From NORP23 sp050302475 (GTDB taxonomy: Bacteria > Pseudomonadota > Alphaproteobacteria > Rhodobacterales > Rhodobacteraceae), in the NCBI GenBank assembly GCA_050302475.1, contig JBNLBF010000010.1:33636-97635 (forward strand): a stretch of 64,000 nt of DNA. Reading direction: 5' to 3'. Numbering within the stretch: the first letter of the stretch is position 1; each line of letters starts with the position of its first letter. The position numbers were made by a program, and so were the translations under genes. Below, one piece after another: positions 50,391 through 58,814 of this stretch. The notes beneath the pieces were generated by a model. The model was not told where the DNA came from. It saw only the letters and a program-made list of their open reading frames with translations, and searched no databases.

Positions 50391-51563
50391 TCAAAAGAAC
50401 GGCAAACCGGTATAATTTTCCGACAAAGATACCTGCGCTGCCCGCGATTTCGTCAGATAGTCGAATTCTGTCGCCTGCATCTGGCTGTCGAAACCCGACT
50501 GGTCGGGGAATTTGTGCAACAACGTCGTCATCCACCAGCTGAACCGCATCGCCATCATGACACGCGCCAACGCATCCTCGCCATAACGTGCGATCAGGCT
50601 GTGGTCGTTTTCCTTATAGCGTGCCGTCAGTGCCTTCCACAGATATTGAACGTCAGATGCTGCGAGGTTCAATCCCTTCGCCCCGGTGGGTGGAACGATA
50701 TGGGCGGCATCGCCGCACAGGAACAGACTCCCGTACTGCATCGGTTCGGCGACATAACTGCGCAATGGCGCAATGGACTTTTCTATTGATGGCCCGGTGA
50801 TCAGGTCACCCCGGACCGATTCCGGCATCCGCGCCGTAAATTCTGTCCAGAACGCGTCATCCGACCAGTCCTCGACTTTATCGGTTAGTGGCACCTGGAT
50901 ATAATATCGGGACAGCATCTCATGTCGCATAGACGCCAACGCGAACCCCCGGTCGTTGCTGGCATAGATCAGTTCTTCCGCCAAAGGCGGGGTTTCGGAC
51001 AGAATGCCGAGCCAACCGAAAGGGTAGATCTTTTCATATTCCTTCAGAACGGTCGATGGGATGGATTTGCGGCTGACTCCGTGGAACCCGTCACATCCGG
51101 CAATATAATCGCAGTCGATCCGCTTCTGCTCTCCGTCATGTGTGAAGGTGACATATGGCGTATCTGATTTCAGGTCGTTCAGGACAACGTCATCCACACC
51201 GTGCAAAATGGTGGCCCCCAACGCCGCCTGCGCATCGTAAAGATCCGCCGTGATTTCCGTCTGGCCATAGACCATGACACGACTGTCACACAGACCTTCG
51301 AAATCGATCCGCAACATTCGGTCATTCCGCGAAAGCGTGCAGCCGGTATGCGGGTGCCCCTCGCGGTGCATCCTTTCCCCGACCCCGGCGTGATCCAGTA
51401 ACGTCACTGCCCCCCATTCGACCACCCCTGCCCGAATACGTGACAGGACATAGTCGCGCGTCTGGCGCTCCAGCAGGATGGTTTCAATCCCCTCCCGCAT
51501 CAACAATTGGGATAAAAGCAGACCCGCCGGGCCGCCGCCGATAATGGCTACCTGTGTTTTCAT
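50391..51563 (-). CDS. pobA: 4-hydroxybenzoate 3-monooxygenase
   Basis: A 390-residue flavin monooxygenase converting 4-hydroxybenzoate to protocatechuate with NADPH. FAD site GGGPAG (9-14) in QVAIIGGGPAGLLLSQLL; substrate- and NADPH-loop sequences LERQTRDYVLSRIRAGVVE; DG motif CDYIAGCDGFHGVSR; GD motif LCGDAAHIVPPTGAKGLN; the tail contains NYTGLPF as in PobA. Pseudomonas PobA has 394 residues. AGGAGAAACATT before the ATG at 51563 decides the start. It is divergent from pobR. Confidence 0.95.
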   Translation of the reverse strand: MKTQVAIIGGGPAGLLLSQLLMREGIETILLERQTRDYVLSRIRAGVVEWGAVTLLDHAGVGERMHREGHPHTGCTLSRNDRMLRIDFEGLCDSRVMVYGQTEITADLYDAQAALGATILHGVDDVVLNDLKSDTPYVTFTHDGEQKRIDCDYIAGCDGFHGVSRKSIPSTVLKEYEKIYPFGWLGILSETPPLAEELIYASNDRGFALASMRHEMLSRYYIQVPLTDKVEDWSDDAFWTEFTARMPESVRGDLITGPSIEKSIAPLRSYVAEPMQYGSLFLCGDAAHIVPPTGAKGLNLAASDVQYLWKALTARYKENDHSLIARYGEDALARVMMAMRFSWWMTTLLHKFPDQSGFDSQMQATEFDYLTKSRAAQVSLSENYTGLPFF

Positions 51564-51610
51564 AATGTTTCTCCTGAAGGACAGCCTATCCTGTGCACCC
51601 GTGATCAGGA

Positions 51611-52513
51611 ATGGACGGAACGGTGAAGTTCTGGTATTTTTCGGACATGGTGACCCTCGATCATTCCAACACTGCAATCCCCGTCTGGAATCTCTACGGA
51701 GAAGAACAGGCATTTCCGGACGTGTTGCATGTGGAACGCATCACCGACCGCGCCGCAGGTCTGGACTGGCGGATCAGCCCGCACAGGCACATGAATCTGC
51801 ACCAGATTTTCCTGATCCGCTCCGGCAATGTGCGCATGTCGGTTGATGGGGCGCCTTTGGCTTTGACGGCACCCTGCGTTATGACCATTCCCCCCGGCAC
51901 AGTCCACGGGTTTACCTTCTCCGCCCACACGGATGGCTATGTCATTACAATCCCGCTGGAATGCCTGCCGGAGCTGTTCACCCCGGACAATGGCGCCACC
52001 AGCTCCATCCGCCAGTTCGCCCATTTCCCGGCCCCCGCCAGCGTGGAGGATATCGCGACCACCCTTCACCGGGAACATGACGGTCTGGGCAAGGCGCGAA
52101 CATTGATGCTGCAAGCCCTCGCCCAGCAACTGATCTGCGAGATCATTCGGCATATGCCTTCCACTGCACCCCACGCCCCGCGCGCCCGTTCCGATAGGTT
52201 TCAGCGGTTCGAAGCACTGGTCCACGCGCATTTCCGCGAACACTGGAGCATTGAACGTTACGCACAGGCGTTAAATCTCTCGCCACGGCATCTGGGGCGA
52301 TTATGCCAACAGGCCACCGGTCAATCTCCGGCGGAATATGTGGAAACCATCCTGATCCGCGAAGCCTGCCGCCTGCTTGCCTATACCCGCGCCGGGATCG
52401 CCGAAGCCGGGTATCAAATCGGTTTTGACGACCCGTCCTATTTCTCCCGCGTGTTTCGACGCTGCACAGGCCGCACCCCAAGGGAGTATCGATCAGCGTT
52501 TTCGCAGGAATAG
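51611..52513 (+). CDS. pobR: AraC-family activator PobR
   Basis: A 300-residue regulator with a cupin-like sensor (ISPHRHMNLHQIFLIRSGNV, near residue 60) and a C-terminal double helix-turn-helix (WSIERYAQALNLSPRHLGRLCQ and IAEAGYQIGFDDPSYFSRVF). AraC-type PobR activates pobA in response to 4-hydroxybenzoate in several bacteria; divergent position supports it. Start is uncertain: ATG at 51611 leaves only 47 bases to pobA, while ATG at 51647 gives a roomier 83 bases; neither has a good ribosome site. Confidence 0.88.
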   Translation: MDGTVKFWYFSDMVTLDHSNTAIPVWNLYGEEQAFPDVLHVERITDRAAGLDWRISPHRHMNLHQIFLIRSGNVRMSVDGAPLALTAPCVMTIPPGTVHGFTFSAHTDGYVITIPLECLPELFTPDNGATSSIRQFAHFPAPASVEDIATTLHREHDGLGKARTLMLQALAQQLICEIIRHMPSTAPHAPRARSDRFQRFEALVHAHFREHWSIERYAQALNLSPRHLGRLCQQATGQSPAEYVETILIREACRLLAYTRAGIAEAGYQIGFDDPSYFSRVFRRCTGRTPREYRSAFSQE

Positions 52514-52542
52514 GGAGCTAAAGAGATTTAACTTTCTACAAT

Positions 52543-53436
52543 CTACGGCCAGTCGGAAAAACGAGGCTCGACTTTCTGGCGGCTTTCGGCGCTCAGCGCT
52601 AGCAGGGCGCGGCGGTAGGTGCCGGGGGTCTCTCCGGACATGGATTTGTAGAAATGATTAAACTGGCTGGCGGAAGAAAAGCCGAGGATCGCGGAAATCT
52701 GGTCGGCGCTTAACGACGTGCGCTGCAACAGGATTTGCGCCTCGTGGAAACTGCGTTCACGGACCACCAAGGCTGGGGGTTTGCCCAATGAGCGCACGCA
52801 CAGATCATGTAGCCGATCATAGGTGAGGCCAAGCGCCTCTGCATATTGCTTCGCTTTCCAGCGGGCGCGAAAATGGGCCTCGACCAGATTACGGAAACGG
52901 GACAGTTCCGCGCGGCGATGACCGATGGTGTCGCGTTCCGCCGTTTCGGAATCTACGCTGCGCCAAAGCAGAACCAGTAGCAGGCGAACATATGCGGAAA
53001 TCGCAATTTCACCACCAAATCCGGTTCTTCGCGCCTCCGCGATGATACGTTCAAATTTGCCGTCGAGCTGTGAGCTGCGCGGATCACTGCGATCAAAAGA
53101 CAGCATAACGGGTTGCTGGGCGAACACGCGCAGTTCGGCAGCTTCAATCACCGTGCCAATGGCGTCGCCAAGGATGCGGTCGCTGAGTAACAGGTAGCTA
53201 CCGACGCTACCGGCGCTGATTTTTAGTCGGGTATCATCGCTAAGCGGCACCCAAAGAACCGCGGGGCCCGACATCTCGTAACTGCTGTCACGGGTGACGG
53301 CGACGGCCTGACCGCTCTCCAGATAAAACGCCATCCACTGGCTGTGCGTAAACAGCGACGGCGGACCGATTGTACGTTCCTGCAACGCGCAGTCGATGCG
53401 GGCGGCGCGGAATTGGGTGGAAGCGGAATCGAGCAT
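52543..53436 (-). CDS. AraC-family regulator, divergent from the aldehyde-dehydrogenase/Liv operon
   Basis: A 297-residue regulator. N-terminal sensor half resembles the cupin-type of AraC (FTHSQWMAFYLESGQAVAV); C-terminal DNA-binding half has AKQYAEALGLTYDRLHDLCV and LSADQISAILGFSSASQFNHFYKS with the usual GETPGTYRRA ending. It is convergent with pobR (30-base gap) and divergent from the aldehyde-dehydrogenase gene at 53570. A perfect 8-base inverted repeat lies in the shared promoter region. The effector is unknown. Confidence 0.9.
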   Translation of the reverse strand: MLDSASTQFRAARIDCALQERTIGPPSLFTHSQWMAFYLESGQAVAVTRDSSYEMSGPAVLWVPLSDDTRLKISAGSVGSYLLLSDRILGDAIGTVIEAAELRVFAQQPVMLSFDRSDPRSSQLDGKFERIIAEARRTGFGGEIAISAYVRLLLVLLWRSVDSETAERDTIGHRRAELSRFRNLVEAHFRARWKAKQYAEALGLTYDRLHDLCVRSLGKPPALVVRERSFHEAQILLQRTSLSADQISAILGFSSASQFNHFYKSMSGETPGTYRRALLALSAESRQKVEPRFSDWP

Positions 53437-53457
53437 AGGTCTCCTAGATTCGTCGGT

Positions 53458-53509
53458 TCCGCCATGTTACAGCAATATATTCCCATTTTTTAGCATTATT
53501 TATGGCGGA
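53458..53509. promoter_or_regulatory. Inverted repeat in the AraC/aldehyde-dehydrogenase shared promoter
   Basis: TCCGCCAT (53458-53465) and ATGGCGGA (53502-53509), perfect, spaced by 36 AT-rich bases. The arms stand in the 133-base divergent gap and flank the likely promoter core, as AraC-family half-sites often do. No clear -35/-10 boxes could be assigned. Confidence 0.6.
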
Positions 53510-53569
53510 TTTCTCGGTCATGCTGAATGACAGGTCAATCGCCGCAGAGCGGTGGCCGATGGGAGGAAA

Positions 53570-55018
53570 ATGTTCGAAGCCAAACTTCATATCCGCGAAG
53601 CGGGTGTTGATGCGCGTGATGGCGCAGTATTTCAACGCCGCTCGCCCGTTGATGGCCTGCCGGTTACGACAGCGGTCGCGGCGGGCACGCGTGATGTGAT
53701 CGACGCAGCCAATGCGGCGGCAGCAGCGTTTCCGGCGTGGCAGCAAACCTCAAATACAGACAAACGGGCGATTTTGACGCGAGCGCGGGATCTGATGATC
53801 GAGCGGGCGGAAGAGCTGATTGAAATTGGTGCGCAAGAGCTGGGATCAACCGGCGAATGGACCCGTTTCAACATTGATATCGCCGCCAAGGTTTTTGACG
53901 AGGCGATGGAGGTACCTGACAAGATCGACGCCTGGACCCGGACCTCGGAAAAAGACGGGGTTACCTCGACCCTGATCCGCCAACCTGTCGGCGTGGTTCT
54001 GGCGATTGCGCCGTGGAATGCAGCAGTGACACTGGCGATCCGTGCGATTATCTGGCCGCTGGCCTGCGGGAATACGGTCGTGTTCAAAGCGTCGGAGCTG
54101 TGCCCGAAATTGCACTCCTGTATCGTAGATATCCTGTGCGACGCTGGTTTGCCTGCGGGAGCTGTCTGCTCGGTCCTACACGCGCCCGAAGCGGCGGAGT
54201 CTGTGGTCGAGACACTGATCTCTCATCCTGCGGTACGGCGGATAAATTTCACCGGATCGACACGGATCGGTCGGCGGATTGCCGAGATTTCGGCGAAACA
54301 TCTAAAGCCCTGCTTGTTGGAATTGTCCGATAAGGCGGCGCTGATTGTGCTGGAAGATGCGGATATCAAAGCCGCCGCGACGGCGGCATCCTTTGGCGCT
54401 TATTTTAATTCCGGACAGATTTGCATGGCGACCGAACGGATCGTTGTTGTTGACGCCATCGCAGAGCCCTTTATCGCCGAGATGGAGGCGCAGTGCGCCG
54501 CGTTGCTGACCAAAAAACACCGCCACAAGGTTGGCGATCTGATCAGCGGTGATGCCGCAAAACGGGTCGGCAACCTGATAGCGGATGCACTGTCCAAAGG
54601 GGCGACCTTGCGTGTGGGGGGTGAGGTTTCGGGCGCCCATGTGCAGCCGACGCTTCTGGATAATGTCTCGCCGGAAATGCAGATATACCGCGAGGAAAGC
54701 TTCGGCCCCGTGGCCAGCGTCATCCGCGTCCATGACGAAGCCGAGGCGATTACCATCGCCAATGACACTGATTACGGGCTGGTGGCGTCGGTCTACACCA
54801 GCGACACTGACCGCATGCCCGACATTGCCCGAAAGATCGAAACCGGCACATGCCATTTCAACGGCCCAACCGTGTTTGACGACCCGGCGATGCCGTTTGG
54901 CGGGATCAAAGCCTCCGGTTACGGCCGGTTCGGCGGCGACGCGACGATCGAAGAATTTACTGACCTCAGATGGATCACGATGCAGGACCCCAAATCCGCA
55001 TTCCCATTCTGGACCTGA
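53570..55018 (+). CDS. Aldehyde dehydrogenase with altered LELGGK motif (aromatic-type)
   Basis: A 482-residue NAD(P)-dependent aldehyde dehydrogenase. NAD-site VGVVLAIAPWNAAV and FTGSTRIGRRIAEI; catalytic Cys285 in NSGQICMATERIVV; general-base Glu251 in KPCLLELSDKAALIV. The usual LELGGK is LELSDK here: two Gly replaced by Ser-Asp. The sequence overall resembles vanillin/benzaldehyde/salicylaldehyde dehydrogenases. GGGAGGAAA before the ATG at 53570 fixes the start. It begins the Liv operon; the binding protein follows 30 bases later. Confidence 0.88.
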   Translation: MFEAKLHIREAGVDARDGAVFQRRSPVDGLPVTTAVAAGTRDVIDAANAAAAAFPAWQQTSNTDKRAILTRARDLMIERAEELIEIGAQELGSTGEWTRFNIDIAAKVFDEAMEVPDKIDAWTRTSEKDGVTSTLIRQPVGVVLAIAPWNAAVTLAIRAIIWPLACGNTVVFKASELCPKLHSCIVDILCDAGLPAGAVCSVLHAPEAAESVVETLISHPAVRRINFTGSTRIGRRIAEISAKHLKPCLLELSDKAALIVLEDADIKAAATAASFGAYFNSGQICMATERIVVVDAIAEPFIAEMEAQCAALLTKKHRHKVGDLISGDAAKRVGNLIADALSKGATLRVGGEVSGAHVQPTLLDNVSPEMQIYREESFGPVASVIRVHDEAEAITIANDTDYGLVASVYTSDTDRMPDIARKIETGTCHFNGPTVFDDPAMPFGGIKASGYGRFGGDATIEEFTDLRWITMQDPKSAFPFWT

Positions 55019-55048
55019 CTGCGAAAACAAAACCCTAGGGAGGATACT

Positions 55049-56248
55049 ATGAAACGCAGAACTGCACTAAAACTCGCGACGGCTCTCGCCGCGATGTCGA
55101 TTGCCGGGGCATCATTTGCCGAAGGCACGATCACATTCGGGGCTGTTGGGCCAAAAACCGGACCGCTTGCTGGCGGCGCGGTTGTGACCCATTTCCCCAA
55201 TATCCAATTGTGGAAAGAGGAAGTTAACGCGCGCGGAGGACTGAATGTCGGCGGCGAGATGATGATGATCGAAGTCATCGAATATGACGATCAGACAAAC
55301 CCAGCCGAAACCATCAAGGCGGTGACCCGTCTGGCGACGCAGGACAATGCTGATTTCATTCTGGCACCGTATTCGACCGGTCTGAACCTTGCGGCTGCGC
55401 CGATCTTTGATCGCCTTGGCTATCCGCAAATTACCTCGACCGCGACGACAGACGATGCCGAGGAACTTCACGCCCAGTTCGACAATATCTTCTTCACGCT
55501 CGGGACAAATTCCGACATCGCGGGTGACGCGGTGAAGATTTTGTCTGACCTGCGTGATGCAGGTGAGATTGGTAACAAGATTGCCATGGTGAACGTGGCG
55601 GATGCGTTCGGAATCGAGCTGGCAGCTGCGGCGAAACCAGCGTTTGAAGCAGCCGGGTTCGAGCTGGTCTATGAAACATCATATCCGCTTGGAACACCTG
55701 ATCTGTCTCCAATCATGAAAGCCGCTAAAGCCGCTGAACCGGATGCGTTTGTGGCTTGGTCCTATCCGCCGGACACATTCGGTCTGACCGAACAGGCGAT
55801 AATCGAAGATCTGGACGTTAAGGTGTTCTACACCGCTGTTGCGACGGCCTTCCCGGCATTTGGTGGCCGTTTCGGTGCCGCGGCCGAGGGTGTCATGGGC
55901 ATTGGCGGCGTCAATACCGCATCACCTGAATTCCAGGATTATGCGGCGCGTCACATGGAAGTCACGGGCCAAGCGCCGGATTACTGGGCGTCAGGCATGA
56001 TGTATGCGACGCTGCAAATCTATGAGCAGGCGATCGAGGCCACCGGCACGTTGGATCGCGACGTAATCACCCAATACATCAAGGACAACGCGTTCGAGAC
56101 AGTGATGGGCACCATCGATTTCGACGAGAATAACAACAACAATGAATTCTGGACGGTCGGCCAATGGCAGGACGGTGAGTTCAAAGGTCTGGCCTCGACA
56201 GGTCGGGAAGGTGCTGTTGAACCCATCCTGAAATCCGGTTGGGAATAA
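55049..56248 (+). CDS. Branched-chain-type ABC transporter substrate-binding protein (LivK-like)
   Basis: A 399-residue periplasmic binding protein of the Peripla_BP_6 type. Signal MKRRTALKLATALAAMSIAGASFA; then TITFGAVGPKTGPLAGGAVVTHF, EVIEYDDQTNPAETIKAVTRL, IMKAAKAAEPDAFVAWSYPPDT, and INTASPEFQDYAARHMEV-like sequence in the C-domain. Members of this family bind amino acids, amides or aromatic acids. CTAGGGAGGATACT precedes its ATG. A large hairpin follows the stop. Confidence 0.92.
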   Translation: MKRRTALKLATALAAMSIAGASFAEGTITFGAVGPKTGPLAGGAVVTHFPNIQLWKEEVNARGGLNVGGEMMMIEVIEYDDQTNPAETIKAVTRLATQDNADFILAPYSTGLNLAAAPIFDRLGYPQITSTATTDDAEELHAQFDNIFFTLGTNSDIAGDAVKILSDLRDAGEIGNKIAMVNVADAFGIELAAAAKPAFEAAGFELVYETSYPLGTPDLSPIMKAAKAAEPDAFVAWSYPPDTFGLTEQAIIEDLDVKVFYTAVATAFPAFGGRFGAAAEGVMGIGGVNTASPEFQDYAARHMEVTGQAPDYWASGMMYATLQIYEQAIEATGTLDRDVITQYIKDNAFETVMGTIDFDENNNNNEFWTVGQWQDGEFKGLASTGREGAVEPILKSGWE

Positions 56249-56255
56249 ATATTTT

Positions 56256-56278
56256 GCGGGCCGGTTCGTCCGGCCCGC
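56256..56278 (+). other. Strong hairpin after the Liv-type binding-protein gene
   Basis: Perfect 9-bp GC stem GCGGGCCGG / CCGGCCCGC, 5-base loop, no U-tract. It begins 7 bases after the stop and probably protects the binding-protein message, like the hairpin at 23390-23412 in the other ABC operon. Confidence 0.75.
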
Positions 56279-56299
56279 ATCACCCTTGAAAGCGTAATT

Positions 56300-57166
56300 A
56301 TGGACATCATCATCACAGGCCTGTTGCTCAGCGGCACCTACGCGTTGATCGCGATGGGGCTGAACCTGCAATATGGCGTGGCGCGGATCATGAATCTGGC
56401 AAATGGCGAGATGCTCGTCGTTGGCGGGTTCGCGGCCTTTATCCTGTTTACCGGCGCTGCGGTCAGCCCGTTGCTGACCCTGTTTCTGGTCGCTCCGGTG
56501 GCGTATTTTTTGAACTGGTTGATCTATCGCATCATGCTGCGGCCATTGGTTAACCGCGCCAAATCGCGCGGCGCGTTGGAACAGGACGCGATCCTGACCA
56601 CCTTTGGTTTATCCTTCGTGATGGTGGGTCTGATGATCTGGGGCTTTGGCGGGGATTATTTCAATTATTCCTTCCTGTCCCGTCCCATTGTGATTTTCGG
56701 CGACAATTTCGGTCTGAACCGGGTTGTGGCATTTGTCTGCGCCGTGGCGTTATGCGCGGCGCTGTACCTGTGGCTGAACCATTCGCGTGCCGGGATGGCG
56801 ATCCGCGCGGTTGCTGTTTCGCCTGAAAGCGCACGGCTGGTGGGTATCGATGTACCGAAACTATCGGCTCGCGCCTTTGCGCTTGGCGGTGCAGTCACGG
56901 CTGTCGGCGGGGTTGTGATTTCCACATTCCTGACGCTTGATGCGTCCATCGGCGTTTTGTTCACCATGAAGGCGCTGATTATCGTCATCATGGGTGGTGT
57001 TGGTGATGTGCGTGGCACCATCATCGCCGCGTTGATCCTTGGGGTTGGCGAAACGCTGGTTGCGACCTTTATTGACCCGGGACTAACGCTCGCTGCGGCT
57101 TATGCGATGTTCATCCTGATCCTTCTGTTCCGCCCACAAGGCCTGTTCGGGAGGAAACCAACATGA
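56300..57166 (+). CDS. livH: Branched-chain-type ABC permease LivH
   Basis: A 288-residue permease with about eight helices. Family features: GLLLSGTYALIAMGLNLQYGVARIMNLANGEM at the start, ALEQDAILTTFGLSFVMVG-like region, the EAA-type SPESARLVGIDVPKLSARAFALGGAV, and GGVGDVRGTIIAALILGVGE. The start lies 51 bases after the binding protein. Its stop overlaps livM by 4 bases (ATGA). Confidence 0.93.
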   Translation: MDIIITGLLLSGTYALIAMGLNLQYGVARIMNLANGEMLVVGGFAAFILFTGAAVSPLLTLFLVAPVAYFLNWLIYRIMLRPLVNRAKSRGALEQDAILTTFGLSFVMVGLMIWGFGGDYFNYSFLSRPIVIFGDNFGLNRVVAFVCAVALCAALYLWLNHSRAGMAIRAVAVSPESARLVGIDVPKLSARAFALGGAVTAVGGVVISTFLTLDASIGVLFTMKALIIVIMGGVGDVRGTIIAALILGVGETLVATFIDPGLTLAAAYAMFILILLFRPQGLFGRKPT

Positions 57167-58086
57167 CCCCGAACTATGGCAAAGAACTGTCCGCGGGCGC
57201 GGTGTTACTGATCATCGCAGCGATGCTGCCATTTGTCAGCGAGGGATATATGCTGTCGATCGGTGTTTCGATCGCGATGTATACGGTGCTGGCCACCAGC
57301 TGGGCGCTGTTTTCCGGCCCGACGCATTATATCTCGCTGGCCACGGCGGCGTTTTTTGGGGTTGGCACCTATGTGACTGGCACCGGGATCGACCTGATGC
57401 CCTATTGGGTTTTGCTCCCGCTGGCAGCGCTGGTTGGCGGCGTTTTGGCAGCGGTTGTTGGGCTGGCGACATTGCGCCTGTCCGGCGTCTATTTCGTAAT
57501 TTTCACGCTGGGATTGGCCGAGATGATCCGCCAGTGCGTCACCTGGTTTCAGAACCAGCAGGGGCATAAAGGCACCTATGTCCTGACGGATCTGACAGAG
57601 GCGCATATCTATTGGCAGTTGGTCGGCCTCGCGGCGTTGGTCTATCTGATCGGCTGGCTGATCCAACATTCCCGCCTTGGTTTTGCGTTGCGTATCATCG
57701 GGGATGACGAAGAGGTCGCCGCCCATTCCGGTATCAACACCTCACTGTCCAAGGTGGCGCTATTCATCGTGTCCGGCGCGGTTGCGGCTGTCGTCGGGGC
57801 AATCATCGCCCCGCGCTATGTCTATATCGAACCCTCCATCGCCTTTAATCCAATGCTGTCCTTTCAGGTCGTGATCATGGCGTTGCTGGGGGGCACAGGC
57901 CGGTTGTGGGGCCCGCTGGTCGGCGTGATACCCTTTACCTTCTTGTGGGAGGTGATCTCCGCCTCCTTCCCCAATCAAACGACGCTGTTGCTGGGGCTCA
58001 GCTTCCTGATCATCGTGTATCTTCTGCCCAAAGGTTTTGTTGGTCTGTTGCAAAAGATCCGCGCCAAAACGGGGGGCTTCGCATGA
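57163..58086 (+). CDS. livM: Branched-chain-type ABC permease LivM
   Basis: A 307-residue permease with many helices: LSIGVSIAMYTVLATSWALFSGPTHYISL-like LivM opening, ALRIIGDDEEVAAHSGINTSLSKVALFIVSGAVAA in the cytoplasmic coupling loop, and VVIMALLGGTGRLWGPLVG near the end. It overlaps livH and livG by 4 bases on each side. Usual LivM length. Confidence 0.93.
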   Translation: MTPNYGKELSAGAVLLIIAAMLPFVSEGYMLSIGVSIAMYTVLATSWALFSGPTHYISLATAAFFGVGTYVTGTGIDLMPYWVLLPLAALVGGVLAAVVGLATLRLSGVYFVIFTLGLAEMIRQCVTWFQNQQGHKGTYVLTDLTEAHIYWQLVGLAALVYLIGWLIQHSRLGFALRIIGDDEEVAAHSGINTSLSKVALFIVSGAVAAVVGAIIAPRYVYIEPSIAFNPMLSFQVVIMALLGGTGRLWGPLVGVIPFTFLWEVISASFPNQTTLLLGLSFLIIVYLLPKGFVGLLQKIRAKTGGFA

Positions 58087-58814
58087 GTGTGAATGTTCTG
58101 TCCCTTCGTGGGGCCACCAAACGGTTCGGCGGGCTGGTCGCGGTTGATCACATCGATTTCGACGTGACCGAGCATCAGGTGATGGGCCTGATCGGGCCGA
58201 ACGGGTCGGGAAAATCGACAACGCTGAACTTGATCTCCGGCGCGCTGACCCCGACGGCGGGGTCGATCAGCCTGCGCGGGGCGCGGATTTCCGGGCTGGC
58301 GGCGCATCAAATCGCCCATAAAGGTGTGGCGCGGACGTTCCAGCTGGTGCGGCTGTTGGCCTCTATGTCGGTGCTGGAAAATGTCATGGCGGGCGCGATG
58401 TTCGGACATCGACGGCGGGGACGACAAGACGCCGAACATCATGCGATGGAGATGCTGGAAAAAGTTGGCCTCGGCCGGGTCAGTCATACGCCTGTTGGCG
58501 CCTTGACCTATATCGATACGAAACGGGTGGAACTGGCGCGGGCGCTCGCCAGCGATCCGCAGGTGCTGCTGCTGGATGAATGGCTGGCAGGTCTGAACCC
58601 GACCGAGCTGGAGGAAGGGATAACCCTGATCAAGCGCCTGCGCGACGAAGGGCGCACGATCATTCTGGTGGAACATGTGATGGATGCGATCCGCTCGCTT
58701 TGCGACAATTGCGTCGTCATGTCATCGGGCAAAAAGATCGCCGAGGGCACGCCGGAGCAGGTCCTGTCCGACCCCGAAGTGATCCGCGCCTATCTGGGGG
58801 ATGATGATGCTTGA
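58083..58814 (+). CDS. livG: Branched-chain-type ABC ATPase LivG
   Basis: A 243-residue ATPase. Walker A GPNGSGKSTTL, LivG-type VARTFQLVRLLASMSVLENVM, degenerate signature LTYIDTKRVELARALA in place of LSGGQ (usual is LxYGxQRRLEIARAL), Walker B VLLLDEWLAGLNPTE, H-loop VEHVMDAI. The Tyr-Ile-Asp-Thr variant of the signature is a departure from the family. Start ATG at 58083 overlaps the livM stop (ATGA); the open frame to 57906 lies in livM. Confidence 0.92.
   Translation: MSVNVLSLRGATKRFGGLVAVDHIDFDVTEHQVMGLIGPNGSGKSTTLNLISGALTPTAGSISLRGARISGLAAHQIAHKGVARTFQLVRLLASMSVLENVMAGAMFGHRRRGRQDAEHHAMEMLEKVGLGRVSHTPVGALTYIDTKRVELARALASDPQVLLLDEWLAGLNPTELEEGITLIKRLRDEGRTIILVEHVMDAIRSLCDNCVVMSSGKKIAEGTPEQVLSDPEVIRAYLGDDDA

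Noticed and set aside
53570..55018. Aldehyde dehydrogenase as a pseudogene because of LELSDK
   Set aside because: The frame is full length and both catalytic residues are present.
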